Positions 49,984 to 58,160 of a DNA stretch of 64,000 bases are shown piece after piece (within the stretch, counting starts at the first letter, position 1; every line of letters starts with the position of its first letter). The notes below the pieces were generated by a model. It made no database searches. It saw only the letters and a program-made list of their open reading frames with translations, and was not told the DNA's origin. A program made the translations under genes and the position numbers. This DNA comes from CAZZBK01 sp964652155 (GTDB lineage Bacteria; Planctomycetota; Planctomycetia; Pirellulales; PNKZ01), in assembly GCA_964652155.1 (NCBI GenBank), contig CAZZBK010000007.1, forward strand, positions 1-64,000, in the 5' to 3' direction.

Positions 49984-51719
49984 GAAACCTACTAGCTCTG
50001 CTGGTGCTACTGTATTCTGCGTCGGCTTTTGCAGTCGACGAGGTCGACCCGCGCGTCGTGGCGGCCGAGTCGGCGCGCGTGGCAGCCATTCACAAGGTGA
50101 GCCGCGCGGCGGTCAGTATCTTCGCCGACGGCGGCACCAACGGCGGCTCAGGCGTGGTCATCTCGAGTGACGGTTACGCATTGACCAACTTTCACGTCGT
50201 GCAGCCCGCCGGTGACTGGATGAAGTGCGGCATGCCCGACGGCAAGCTCTACGACGCGGTGATCGTCGGGATCGATCCGGTCGGCGACGTGGCGCTCATC
50301 AAGCTGCTCGGCCGGCAAGACTTCCCGCACGCCACGCTGGCCGATAGCGACACGGTCCGCGTCGGCGATTGGGCCATTTGCGTCGGCAACCCGTTTCTGC
50401 TCGCCACCGATTTTCAGCCCACCATTACCTACGGGATCGTCTCGGGGGTGCATCGCTACCAGCCGCCGGCCGGCACGCTGCTCGAGTACGCCGACTGCAT
50501 TCAGACCGACGCCTCGATCAACCCTGGCAACTCGGGCGGACCCCTGTTCAACACCCAGGGCGAGTTGATCGGCATCAACGGTCGCGGCTCGTTCGAGAAG
50601 CGCGGCCGGGTCAACGTGGGCGTCGGCTACGCGATCTCGATCAATCAAATCAAGTTCTTTCTAGGCGCTCTGCGGGCTGGGCGCATCGTCGATCACGCCA
50701 CGCTCGGCGCAACGGTCAACACCGGCACCGACGGTCGGGTGTTGGTGGCCGACATCCTCGAAGACTCCGACGCCTACCGCCGCGGACTCCGTTACAGCGA
50801 CGAGGTCGTTTCCTTTGGCGGACGAACGATCCGCACGGTGAACGCTTTCAAGAACGTGCTCGGCATCTTCCCTCGCGATTGGCAGGTACCGCTCACGTAT
50901 CGCCGCGACGGCCGCACGCATGATGCGGTCGTGCGTCTGGCCGGAGTGCACAGCCCGGCCGAACTCCTCGAGAAGCTGCAAGGGCGCAAGCCGCGTGGCC
51001 CACAGCCGCCGCAGCCCAAGCCCGGCGAGGAAAAAAAGCCCCTTCCGGCCGACCACCCGCCGACCAAAGCCAAGCCGATGCCCGACGAGGTCAAGAAACT
51101 CTTCGAGAAGCGGCAAGGCTACGCCAACTATCACTTCAATAAGGTTGAACGCACACGGGTCTGGAACGCGCTCGTCTCGCATGGCGACTTCAAGAACGCG
51201 GCTGGCCCCTGGGTCCTCAAAGGGACCGTGCAGCCGGCCGGCGACGCGGAGTTCCGCATCGACAGCAAGAGTGTGCAGTGTGTGTTGCCGGGCGGACAAC
51301 TCAAGCTGGACGTGACCGACTCCCTGACCGGAGCGGCCGAGCCCGCGGGCAGCGGCGGCCTGCTCGCGGCCTTGTATCTCTGGCGTCGCTTCTTGGTGCT
51401 GGGACCCGAGTTGTTTGGGGACGTGACTTACGCGGGCATCGCCCCGGTCGAGGGGAAGCTGGAACGGCTCGTCGACGTGCTGTCGGCCACCTACGGCGGG
51501 GTCGAGTGCCAGGCGTCGATCGACACGGCACGCGGCGAACTGCTTCGCTGGAGCATGCAGTTGCACGCTGATGACGATCCGTGCGAGCTGTTGTTCAGCG
51601 ATTACGTCGAGCAGCAAGGCCGCTCGGTGCCGCGCAAACTCACGGTCCGCTACGGCGACGTGATCTACGGCGTCTATACCTTGGCCAACAGTGAATTAAA
51701 CGGAGGGGCTCAACCATGA
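49980..51719 (+). CDS. HtrA/DegP-like S1C serine protease with PDZ domain (active form)
   Basis: A 579-residue exported protease overlapping the previous gene by ATGA. After the signal peptide (to about residue 18) comes a trypsin-like domain with the full triad: H72 in 'LTNFHVV', D103 in 'PVGDVALIK' and S185 in 'NPGNSGGPLF'. A PDZ domain follows (about 240-320), then a Pro/Lys-rich linker, and a C-terminal domain of about 200 residues ('RQGYANYHFNKVERTRVWN' shortened from the full segment) that I do not recognise. It is the only one of three consecutive HtrA-like genes with catalytic residues. Confidence 0.93.
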   Translation: MRNLLALLVLLYSASAFAVDEVDPRVVAAESARVAAIHKVSRAAVSIFADGGTNGGSGVVISSDGYALTNFHVVQPAGDWMKCGMPDGKLYDAVIVGIDPVGDVALIKLLGRQDFPHATLADSDTVRVGDWAICVGNPFLLATDFQPTITYGIVSGVHRYQPPAGTLLEYADCIQTDASINPGNSGGPLFNTQGELIGINGRGSFEKRGRVNVGVGYAISINQIKFFLGALRAGRIVDHATLGATVNTGTDGRVLVADILEDSDAYRRGLRYSDEVVSFGGRTIRTVNAFKNVLGIFPRDWQVPLTYRRDGRTHDAVVRLAGVHSPAELLEKLQGRKPRGPQPPQPKPGEEKKPLPADHPPTKAKPMPDEVKKLFEKRQGYANYHFNKVERTRVWNALVSHGDFKNAAGPWVLKGTVQPAGDAEFRIDSKSVQCVLPGGQLKLDVTDSLTGAAEPAGSGGLLAALYLWRRFLVLGPELFGDVTYAGIAPVEGKLERLVDVLSATYGGVECQASIDTARGELLRWSMQLHADDDPCELLFSDYVEQQGRSVPRKLTVRYGDVIYGVYTLANSELNGGAQP

Positions 51720-52765
51720 TCGGCCAGTCGCTCATGCGCGGACTGCTCGGTGCGTGCTGCTTGTTGCTCGTCACGGGCTCGCTAAGCGCGGCGGGAGACC
51801 CCGCCTCGTTCGTCGACGTTGTCCGCTCGGTGCAGCCGAAGATCGTAAAGATTTACGGCGCGGGTGGCTTTCGCGGCCTCGAGGCGTATCAGAGCGGCCT
51901 GCTCATCTCGCCCAATGGGCACGTGTTGACCGTCTGGAGTTACGTGCTCGACACCGATTTTATTGGCGTGACACTCGACGACGGGCGCCGCTTCGACGGC
52001 AAGCTGGTGGCGGCCGACCCGCGGCTCGAGGTGGCGGTGCTCAAGATCGACGCGCAGGGCTTGCCCTGTTTCAAGCTCGACGAGGCGGTCGAGGCTGACG
52101 GCCTGACGCGCGTGCTGGCCTTTAGCAATCTGTATGGGGTGGCGACGGGCGACGAGCCCTCGAGCGTGCAGCACGGCGTGATCAGCGTGCGCAGCCCGCT
52201 CAACGCCCGGCGCGGCACGTATGAGTCCCCCTATCATGGCCCGGCGTACATTCTCGACGCCATGACGAATAACCCCGGCGCGGCGGGCGGAGCGCTGACC
52301 GATCGACAAGGCCGGCTGCTCGGCTTGCTCGGCAAGGAACTTCGCAACACGCAAAACAACACCTGGCTCAACTACGCGATTCCGGCCAGTGCACTGGCCA
52401 AAACGGTCGAGGAGATCGTCGCCGGGCGTTACGTCCGGCGACCGAGCCAAGAGGACGAGGGGCAACCCAAGCCCAAGCAGCCTTGGACCCTCGATTTGGT
52501 CGGCGTGCAGTTGGTCCCCGACGTGCTCCCACGCACGCCGCCGTACGTCGACTCGATTCGGGGCAACACGCCGGCCGCGCTCATGGGGCTGCGCAGCGAC
52601 GACCTGCTCGTGTTCATCAACGACCGCTTGGTCCCCTCGTGTGCCAGTGTCCGCAACGAGTTGCAGTACATCGATCGCATCGACCCCGTGCGACTGACCG
52701 TGATGCGCGGCCAAGAACTGGTTGAAGTCGTGCTCAAGAGCCCCAGCGAAGCGAGTGGCAAATGA
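51716..52765 (+). CDS. HtrA-like pseudoprotease with PDZ domain
   Basis: A 349-residue exported protein overlapping its neighbours by ATGA at both ends. It aligns along its length with the preceding protease, but H is replaced by S75 ('LTVWSYV'), D by E105 ('RLEVAVLK') and S by A190 ('NPGAAGGAL'). It therefore cannot be a serine protease by the normal mechanism. The PDZ domain ('VDSIRGNTPAALMGLRSDDL') is intact. Such dead paralogues usually bind substrates or regulate the active copy; that is inference. Confidence 0.88.
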   Translation: MIGQSLMRGLLGACCLLLVTGSLSAAGDPASFVDVVRSVQPKIVKIYGAGGFRGLEAYQSGLLISPNGHVLTVWSYVLDTDFIGVTLDDGRRFDGKLVAADPRLEVAVLKIDAQGLPCFKLDEAVEADGLTRVLAFSNLYGVATGDEPSSVQHGVISVRSPLNARRGTYESPYHGPAYILDAMTNNPGAAGGALTDRQGRLLGLLGKELRNTQNNTWLNYAIPASALAKTVEEIVAGRYVRRPSQEDEGQPKPKQPWTLDLVGVQLVPDVLPRTPPYVDSIRGNTPAALMGLRSDDLLVFINDRLVPSCASVRNELQYIDRIDPVRLTVMRGQELVEVVLKSPSEASGK

Positions 52766-54711
52766 CCCGAACGACATGCTGGTTGTGGCTGATCGCAGGT
52801 TGCTGGGCTTGGCTGGGCGCGCCCAGTGCCAGTCTCGCGGCCGACGATTTAACCGCGCTCGAAGAGCAAGCCCTGCGCGCGGCGGTGGCTCGTGTCGCGC
52901 CGAGTGTCGTGAGCATCGAGACCTTCGGCGGCTTGGAAAAGGTCGACAAGGTGCTCGTCGGCACCGGTCCCACGACCGGGCTGGTCATCTCGCCCGACGG
53001 CTATATTATCTCGAGCGCTTTCAATTTCGCGCAGAAACCATCGACGATTCTGATCGGCATGTCCGACGGGAGCCGCAGCCCGGCGCGGCTCGTGGCGACC
53101 GATCGGCAACGGATGCTCACGCTGCTCAAGGTTAACGTTGACGAGCCGCTCGTGGCTTGCGAGCCGGCGAACGATGCGGCCGTCCGGGTCGGCGACTGGG
53201 CGATCGCCTTGGGCCGCACGTTCGACTCGACCCAGGTCAACTCGTCGGTCGGCATCGTGAGCGCCGTGGGACGGGTCTGGGGCAAGGCCTTGCAGACCGA
53301 CGCCAAGGTCTCGCCGGCCAACTACGGTGGCCCGCTGGTAAACATTCGTGGCCAGGTGTTGGGCGTGCTCGTGCCCCTCTCGCCACAAGGGAACAGCGAT
53401 GTGTCGGGGGTCGAGTGGTACGACTCGGGCATCGGGTTTGCCATCCCCTTGTCGCACGTGCAGCGTGTGTTGCCACGGCTGCAACAAGGGGCAGACCTGC
53501 TCCCCGGCCTGCTGGGGGTCAATATCAAGCAAGCTGATCTGTTCGCCGACCCAGTCGAGCTGTTGTATGTGCGCCCCAACTCGCCCGCTTACAAGGCGGG
53601 GATCAAAAAAGGGGATCGCGTCGTGCAATTCGACAAGGTCACGATCGAGCAACGGGCACAACTGACCCGCGAACTCGCACAGCGCTACGCTGGCGAGTCG
53701 GTCAAGCTCGCCGTGCTGCGCGGCACCGAGCGGCTCGAATTCTCCCTCGAACTGGCCGACAAGCTCGAACCGTATGAGCGCCCGCTGTTGGGCATCCTGC
53801 CGCGGCGTGACGCCTCGACCGATGGCGTCGTGGTGCGCGAGGTCCTGTCCGGCACGAGCGCCGAGAAGCTCGGACTCAAGAGCGGCGATCGGATCACCCA
53901 AGTTGGAACTGATAAAGTCGACCAGCGCGAGACCCTCACCCGGCACATCGCCGCGCTGCAACTCAAGCAGCCAACCACGCTCGAAGTGCAGCGCGGGAGC
54001 GAGACCCTACGGTTGAACTGGACACCGACGGCGGAAAGGTTCTCCATTCCCGACACGCTGCCGCCAGCCCGCGACACGCTCGCGGCCGCCGTCAAGCAGC
54101 GTCCGCTCGTTGGTCGCTTTCAGCTCAAGCTGGCCGACGTCGAGACCGACTGCACCGTGTACGTGCCGGAGCTTTATGACGCGCGGGTCTCCTACGGCTT
54201 GGTGCTGTACCTGCACGGCAACGAGGCCTTCGACGCCGACAAGCTCGTCGAGCGGTGGAAGGCCTCGTGCGATCGGGACGACCTGATTTTGCTCGCCCCG
54301 CGCAGCGCGAAGGCGGCCCAATGGCAGGCCAGCGACGTGGACGCGATCGTGCGGGCGGTGGTCGAGATTCGCAAGGACTACACGATCGACGCGCAGCGCG
54401 TGGTTGCGGTGGGCTCGCAGAGCGGCGGCGGCCTGGCCTTTCGGCTGGCCTACACGCAGCGTGAGCATATTCGCGGCGTGGCGGTGTGCAACTCGCCGAT
54501 CCTGGGCCCGCCGCCCGACAACGACCCCGAGCAGCGTTTGTCACTGCTGATCGCCACGGCGAAGCAACCTGACGCGACGGCGGCGCTCGACGTGCTGCGC
54601 AAGGCCAAGTATCCGGTCGTCACGCTCGACCAGGGGGACAAGCCGCGGTTCTTTAGCAACGACGAGCTGACTGCCGTGCTGCGGTGGCTCGACGCGCTGG
54701 ATCGGATTTAA
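52762..54711 (+). CDS. HtrA-like pseudoprotease with two PDZ domains fused to an alpha/beta-hydrolase-like domain
   Basis: A 649-residue exported protein overlapping the previous gene by ATGA. The N-terminal trypsin-like domain has lost the triad: H to F87, D to M118 and S to Y188 ('SPANYGGPL'). Two PDZ domains follow ('VRPNSPAYKAGIKKGDRV' and 'VREVLSGTSAEKLGLKSGDR'). From about residue 455 ('RFQLKLADVETDCTVYVP' onward) a hydrolase-like domain appears, with 'YGLVLYLHGNEAFDADKL' and 'VGSQSGGGLAFRLAY'. Aligned to LpqC/esterase proteins the nucleophile falls on Q553, though S554 is adjacent, and no C-terminal catalytic His is obvious. It may be a double pseudoenzyme. Confidence 0.85.
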   Translation: MTRTTCWLWLIAGCWAWLGAPSASLAADDLTALEEQALRAAVARVAPSVVSIETFGGLEKVDKVLVGTGPTTGLVISPDGYIISSAFNFAQKPSTILIGMSDGSRSPARLVATDRQRMLTLLKVNVDEPLVACEPANDAAVRVGDWAIALGRTFDSTQVNSSVGIVSAVGRVWGKALQTDAKVSPANYGGPLVNIRGQVLGVLVPLSPQGNSDVSGVEWYDSGIGFAIPLSHVQRVLPRLQQGADLLPGLLGVNIKQADLFADPVELLYVRPNSPAYKAGIKKGDRVVQFDKVTIEQRAQLTRELAQRYAGESVKLAVLRGTERLEFSLELADKLEPYERPLLGILPRRDASTDGVVVREVLSGTSAEKLGLKSGDRITQVGTDKVDQRETLTRHIAALQLKQPTTLEVQRGSETLRLNWTPTAERFSIPDTLPPARDTLAAAVKQRPLVGRFQLKLADVETDCTVYVPELYDARVSYGLVLYLHGNEAFDADKLVERWKASCDRDDLILLAPRSAKAAQWQASDVDAIVRAVVEIRKDYTIDAQRVVAVGSQSGGGLAFRLAYTQREHIRGVAVCNSPILGPPPDNDPEQRLSLLIATAKQPDATAALDVLRKAKYPVVTLDQGDKPRFFSNDELTAVLRWLDALDRI

Positions 54712-54723
54712 GGTCCGTCTACG

Positions 54724-55059
54724 ATGTGGCAACGCGTGGTGCTCGGTGTGCTGGGATTGGTCTTTGTCGTCACCGGCAGCATCATGATGCTGCAAGACGG
54801 GGACTCGAACGCGCAATTTGCGACGGCCGGGGCCAGTTGCCTACGAATCGGCGCACTGTTATTGGTCATCTGGCTGGCGCTGCCCGACATCGTGCGGCCA
54901 CGCAATTGGTGGGGGCTCGGCGCGGTGCTGCTGATTGTGGTGGTGATCGTCCGCGCGCCGGTGGTGCTCCCGTATCTGATCGGGGCATTGGTGCTGCTGC
55001 GCGTTTTGCGGCCGTTTATGAACGCCTCGCCGCAGCGCTCTGGCGGTCGGCGGTCGTGA
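54724..55059 (+). CDS. Small membrane protein (111 aa)
   Basis: A 111-residue protein with four probable membrane helices (about 4-22, 40-55, 66-80, 82-97), starting 12 bases after the pseudoprotease stop and ending the large cluster. The segments 'VLGVLGLVFVVTGSIMML' and 'LLIVVVIVRAPVVLPYLIGA' are strongly hydrophobic. It has no family signature I know. Being the last gene it could anchor or regulate the exported pseudoproteases. Confidence 0.75.
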   Translation: MWQRVVLGVLGLVFVVTGSIMMLQDGDSNAQFATAGASCLRIGALLLVIWLALPDIVRPRNWWGLGAVLLIVVVIVRAPVVLPYLIGALVLLRVLRPFMNASPQRSGGRRS

Positions 55060-55106
55060 ATGCACTCCGATGCAGTTCTTCTCATCTGAGCCGGCTCTTC
55101 TCTTTT

Positions 55107-55187
55107 GAGCCAGGGGCATAAGCCCCCGGATAAGCGTGCCCTGTCACCCGCAATGTCATGCGGGGGCTCACGCCCAGCGGCTCGGAT
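55107..55187. repeat. Long inverted-repeat element B (REP/MITE-like)
   Basis: This is a second copy of element A. The left arm starts GAGCCAGGGGCATAAGCCCC and continues CGGATAAG; the right arm ends GGGGGCTCACGCC-AGCGGCTCGGAT. The spacer again contains GCCCTGTCA. The left arm has its own hairpin GGGGC-ATAA-GCCCC. It lies between the large cluster and serA. Confidence 0.85.
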
Positions 55188-55295
55188 GGCGATGGATTTA
55201 CGCTCGTCGATCTTGCAAAAATGGGCACTCTGAGCGGCGTTTTAGCGTGCGAAACCCTCCTTGACCACCGGGGACGATATTTCTATTCTCTACGC

Positions 55296-56939
55296 ATGAA
55301 ACGCATTATCGTACTCGACCCGTTGGCCCCCGAGGGCCTGGACCTTATCAAGCAAACCCCGGGCATTGAGTACGAAATACGTACCGGCCTGAGCGGAGAC
55401 GCGTTGCGTTCGTCGCTCGCCGAGTTTGACGGTGCGATTGTCCGCTCGGGGGTTAAAATCACGGCCGAGGCACTCGCGGGCAACAAGCGTCTCAAGGCCA
55501 TCGTCCGGGCCGGCGTGGGAACCGACAACATCGACAAGAATGCCGCGACCCGACTGGGGATCGTGGTCATGAACACGCCCTCGGGCAACACGATCAGCAC
55601 CGCCGAGCACACGATCGCACTGATGATGGCCCTCTCGCGGAACATTGCGCCCGCGTACCAAAGCCTGATCGAAGGGCGTTGGGACCGCAGCAAGTACATG
55701 GGCACGCAACTGGGAGGCAAGACGCTCGGCATCATCGGCCTGGGGCGGATTGGCCTGAGCGTCGCGTCACGCTGCAAGGCGATGGAAATGCGCATCATCG
55801 GCTTCGACCCCTACATGTCCAAAGAGCGGGCCGCCGAGTTGGGCATCGAACTCGTGACCTCGGTCGCCGACATGCTGCCGCATGTTGACTACATGACCGT
55901 ACACGTCCCCGCCACGCCCGACACGGTCAACATGATCTCGACCAAAGAGCTGGCGCTGATTAAGAAGGGGGCGCGGCTCATCAACTGCGCCCGAGGGGGC
56001 ATCTACAACGAAGCCGCGTTGCTCGAAGGGCTTGAGTCTGGCCAGATCGCCGGCGTGGCGCTCGATGTGTTTGCGACTGAGCCATGCAAAACGAGCCCGC
56101 TCTTCGGCAAGCCGGGGGTCGTCTGCACGCCGCATCTGGGCGCGAGCACCGAAGAGGCCCAAACGCAGGTGGCCATCGAAGGCTGCCAATTGCTCGTCGA
56201 CTTTTTCACCACCGGCGCGATTCGCCACGCGGTGAACATGACGACCCTCGATCCCACCAAGCTGGCCGCGCTCCGCGACTACTTGGACCTCGGATATCGG
56301 CTCGGGCTGTTGCTCGCGCAGCTCGATCGCCAGCCGGCCCGCGCCTGCCGCGTGCATTATCGGGGCGAGGTGTCGAGCAAGGACACGAAGCTCATCACCT
56401 CGGCCGTCGCGGCCGGGCTGCTCGAACACGCCTTGGAAGAGTCGGTCAACATCGTCAACGCCGAGGCACTGTTGCGTGATCGCGGCATCGAACTCACGGC
56501 CGAAAGCCGCGCCGACATGGGGGCGTTCAGCTCGGTGATCACGGTCGAGTTGGCGACCGAAAAGAAGACGTATCGCGTGGCAGGGACGATCTTCGGCCAG
56601 AACATGCCGCGGCTCGTGCAGTGGAACGAGTATCGGCTCGACGCCTTCCTCGACGGCATCATGGTGATTTTCACGCATCGTGACGTGCCTGGCATTATCG
56701 GCCGGGTCGGCACCATCTTTGGCAATCATCAGGTGAACATCGCGCAGATGTCGGTCGGCCGGGCGAGCAACGCCGAGGCGGGGGGCGGAGCGGTCGGGGT
56801 GCTCAATGTCGACGCTACGCCGCCAGAAAAGGCGCTCGAAGAGATGACCGCGCATGCCGATCTCGACTCGGCGAGCGTCATCTGGCTCCCCCGGGCGGGC
56901 GAGTATCCGAGTTGGCTCTCGTCAGCTTCGCCAGCTTAG
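55296..56939 (+). CDS. serA: D-3-phosphoglycerate dehydrogenase
   Basis: A 547-residue enzyme that oxidises 3-phosphoglycerate to 3-phosphohydroxypyruvate, the first step of serine synthesis. ATG 55296 gives the native N-terminus 'MKRIIVLDPLAPEGLDLI'; the frame upstream passes through element B. Features: 'IVRAGVGTDNIDKNAA', NAD-binding 'LGIIGLGRIGLSVASRC', catalytic Arg in 'INCARGGIYNEAALLEG', 'GVALDVFATEP', and the His in 'CTPHLGASTEEAQ'. The C-terminus has the intervening domain and an ACT domain ('HRDVPGIIGRVGTIFG'), the long type I form that is serine-regulated in many bacteria. Confidence 0.95.
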   Translation: MKRIIVLDPLAPEGLDLIKQTPGIEYEIRTGLSGDALRSSLAEFDGAIVRSGVKITAEALAGNKRLKAIVRAGVGTDNIDKNAATRLGIVVMNTPSGNTISTAEHTIALMMALSRNIAPAYQSLIEGRWDRSKYMGTQLGGKTLGIIGLGRIGLSVASRCKAMEMRIIGFDPYMSKERAAELGIELVTSVADMLPHVDYMTVHVPATPDTVNMISTKELALIKKGARLINCARGGIYNEAALLEGLESGQIAGVALDVFATEPCKTSPLFGKPGVVCTPHLGASTEEAQTQVAIEGCQLLVDFFTTGAIRHAVNMTTLDPTKLAALRDYLDLGYRLGLLLAQLDRQPARACRVHYRGEVSSKDTKLITSAVAAGLLEHALEESVNIVNAEALLRDRGIELTAESRADMGAFSSVITVELATEKKTYRVAGTIFGQNMPRLVQWNEYRLDAFLDGIMVIFTHRDVPGIIGRVGTIFGNHQVNIAQMSVGRASNAEAGGGAVGVLNVDATPPEKALEEMTAHADLDSASVIWLPRAGEYPSWLSSASPA

Positions 56940-56941
56940 AG

Positions 56942-56984
56942 TCACGAGTTTGCGCTCGTCACCACGGACGTTTTCAGCTCCGTG
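56942..56984 (+). terminator. Possible hairpins after serA
   Basis: ACGAG-TTTGCG-CTCGT and CACGGA-(10 bases)-TCCGTG lie just after the serA stop. No T-run follows, so termination is uncertain. The rest of the 268-base gap to the BON gene shows nothing else. Confidence 0.3.
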
Positions 56985-57207
56985 CGGGCTTAAGTGGTCA
57001 TGCCGATTAGCGCGCCGCTACGACCTCTACATCCGGCGCGACGCACAAGAGGCTGGCTGAAATGCAAAAACTTTGCGTCCCTTCGACTCATCGATCCTCG
57101 AAGATCGATCCGAAATAAATGAATGCCGGTGGCAAAGTGGCCCGGCCTCGAGACACGGCTTGGAAGCCGCCTTCCGTTCGACCCCTCGTGTAGTTCCCCT
57201 CTCTTTT

Positions 57208-57456
57208 ATGGTCGACTCTCAATTGGTAGACCGCGCGCAGAACGCGCTGCGTCGCAATCCTCACTTGGCCAAGCGCAACCTGAACCTATCGACCGACCAA
57301 GGTCGCGTGGTGCTCAGCGGCAAGGTCAACTCGTTCTTTCAAAAGCAGATGGCGCAAGAAGCCCTCCGCGGCGAAGGACTGCACGACATCGACAACCAGT
57401 TGGAAGTCCACTGGTCGACCGCGCAGCTTGCCGAAGGCAACAGCGGGTTGCTCTAA
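57208..57456 (+). CDS. BON domain protein
   Basis: An 82-residue protein starting at ATG 57208; an upstream in-frame ATG-less extension to 57073 is not supported. It contains one BON domain (about residues 4-70), visible as 'LVDRAQNALRRNPHLAKRNL' and 'VVLSGKVNSFFQKQMAQEAL', ending in 'DIDNQLEVHW'. BON domains bind phospholipids or partner proteins and are common in periplasmic and ion-stress proteins. There is no signal peptide, so it is probably cytoplasmic. It converges on the STAS-domain gene. Confidence 0.82.
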   Translation: MVDSQLVDRAQNALRRNPHLAKRNLNLSTDQGRVVLSGKVNSFFQKQMAQEALRGEGLHDIDNQLEVHWSTAQLAEGNSGLL

Positions 57457-57502
57457 GCCACACGCTCGACAGGCGTGTTGATCGACCGTTGTAGGCTGTG
57501 CT

Positions 57503-57886
57503 TTAGCGCGGCTTGTCGCTTCGTTTGCCATGAATCGCACTAACTCGATTGGCAAAGTGGGGCAGCAAGCCGTCGAGCCGGCAACTGCGGAGCGCATCTT
57601 GACCCGCCTGAGACAGGCCACTGAGACGCAACAGGCCACCGCGCTGGGCCAAGTGCTTTTGCACCGACACCAACTGGCCGATCAGAGGCGAGTTGAGCTG
57701 CGACAACTCTTCGCACTCGATGACCATGCGCCGCGCGCCGTGCTGATCGAGCAAGCGCGTGAGCGATTCGCCGAAGTGCGGAGCAGGCGCGCCGCGCTCA
57801 AGTTCGTCCGGGCCGTGAGGCCTCACGATCAACCAATCCGGACCACGCTCCACATCAACGGTCCAACCCGATGTCAATTCAAGCAT
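57503..57886 (-). CDS. STAS domain protein
   Basis: I start at ATG 57886, since AAGGAG lies nine bases upstream on the minus strand; the frame continues upstream to 58000 without support. The 127-residue protein is a single STAS domain of the anti-sigma-factor-antagonist fold: 'GARRMVIECEELSQLNSPLIGQL' shortened shows the strand-loop-helix with S at 'NSPLIGQL', the site phosphorylated in SpoIIAA-type proteins. 'GGLLRLSGLSQAGQDAL' follows as the last strand-helix. No kinase or phosphatase partner is adjacent. Confidence 0.8.
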   Translation of the reverse strand: MLELTSGWTVDVERGPDWLIVRPHGPDELERGAPAPHFGESLTRLLDQHGARRMVIECEELSQLNSPLIGQLVSVQKHLAQRGGLLRLSGLSQAGQDALRSCRLDGLLPHFANRVSAIHGKRSDKPR

Positions 57887-58092
57887 GGTGGTCGCTCCTT
57901 CTTCTGTCCGCCTTAAAATCGACCGCACTCCGTTGAGCGGCCGAACCCTGATCGCGTCGATTATCATACGCCTTGGGTCAGGCAATCGACTACCCCCCAA
58001 CGCCCGAACGCTCCAATGCTTTTGGGCCTTGCGACGCTAGCAGAGCGTCGTTTGATCGCCTAAGCTCAAGCCCATTGGCCTGACAAGACCGT

Positions 58093-58119
58093 GCTAGCGG
58101 GGCATACCCCCGGCTCGGA
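58093..58119. repeat. Solitary half of the inverted-repeat family
   Basis: On the minus strand this reads TCCGAGCCGGGGG-TATG-CCCCGCTAGC, the same GAGCC-GGG-loop-CCC module as the arms of elements A-D, but no second arm is nearby. A separate perfect 7-bp hairpin (CGACGCT 58032-58038 with 58044-58050) lies upstream. Both are in the 274-base divergent gap between the STAS and MBL genes. Confidence 0.65.
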
Positions 58120-58160
58120 AGATCAACACCCTGTCGTGCGTACAACCAAGGACCCCCACT

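Noticed and set aside
57125..57200. tRNA-like stretch with GTTCGACCC before the BON gene
   Set aside because: The ends do not pair and no anticodon arm is present.
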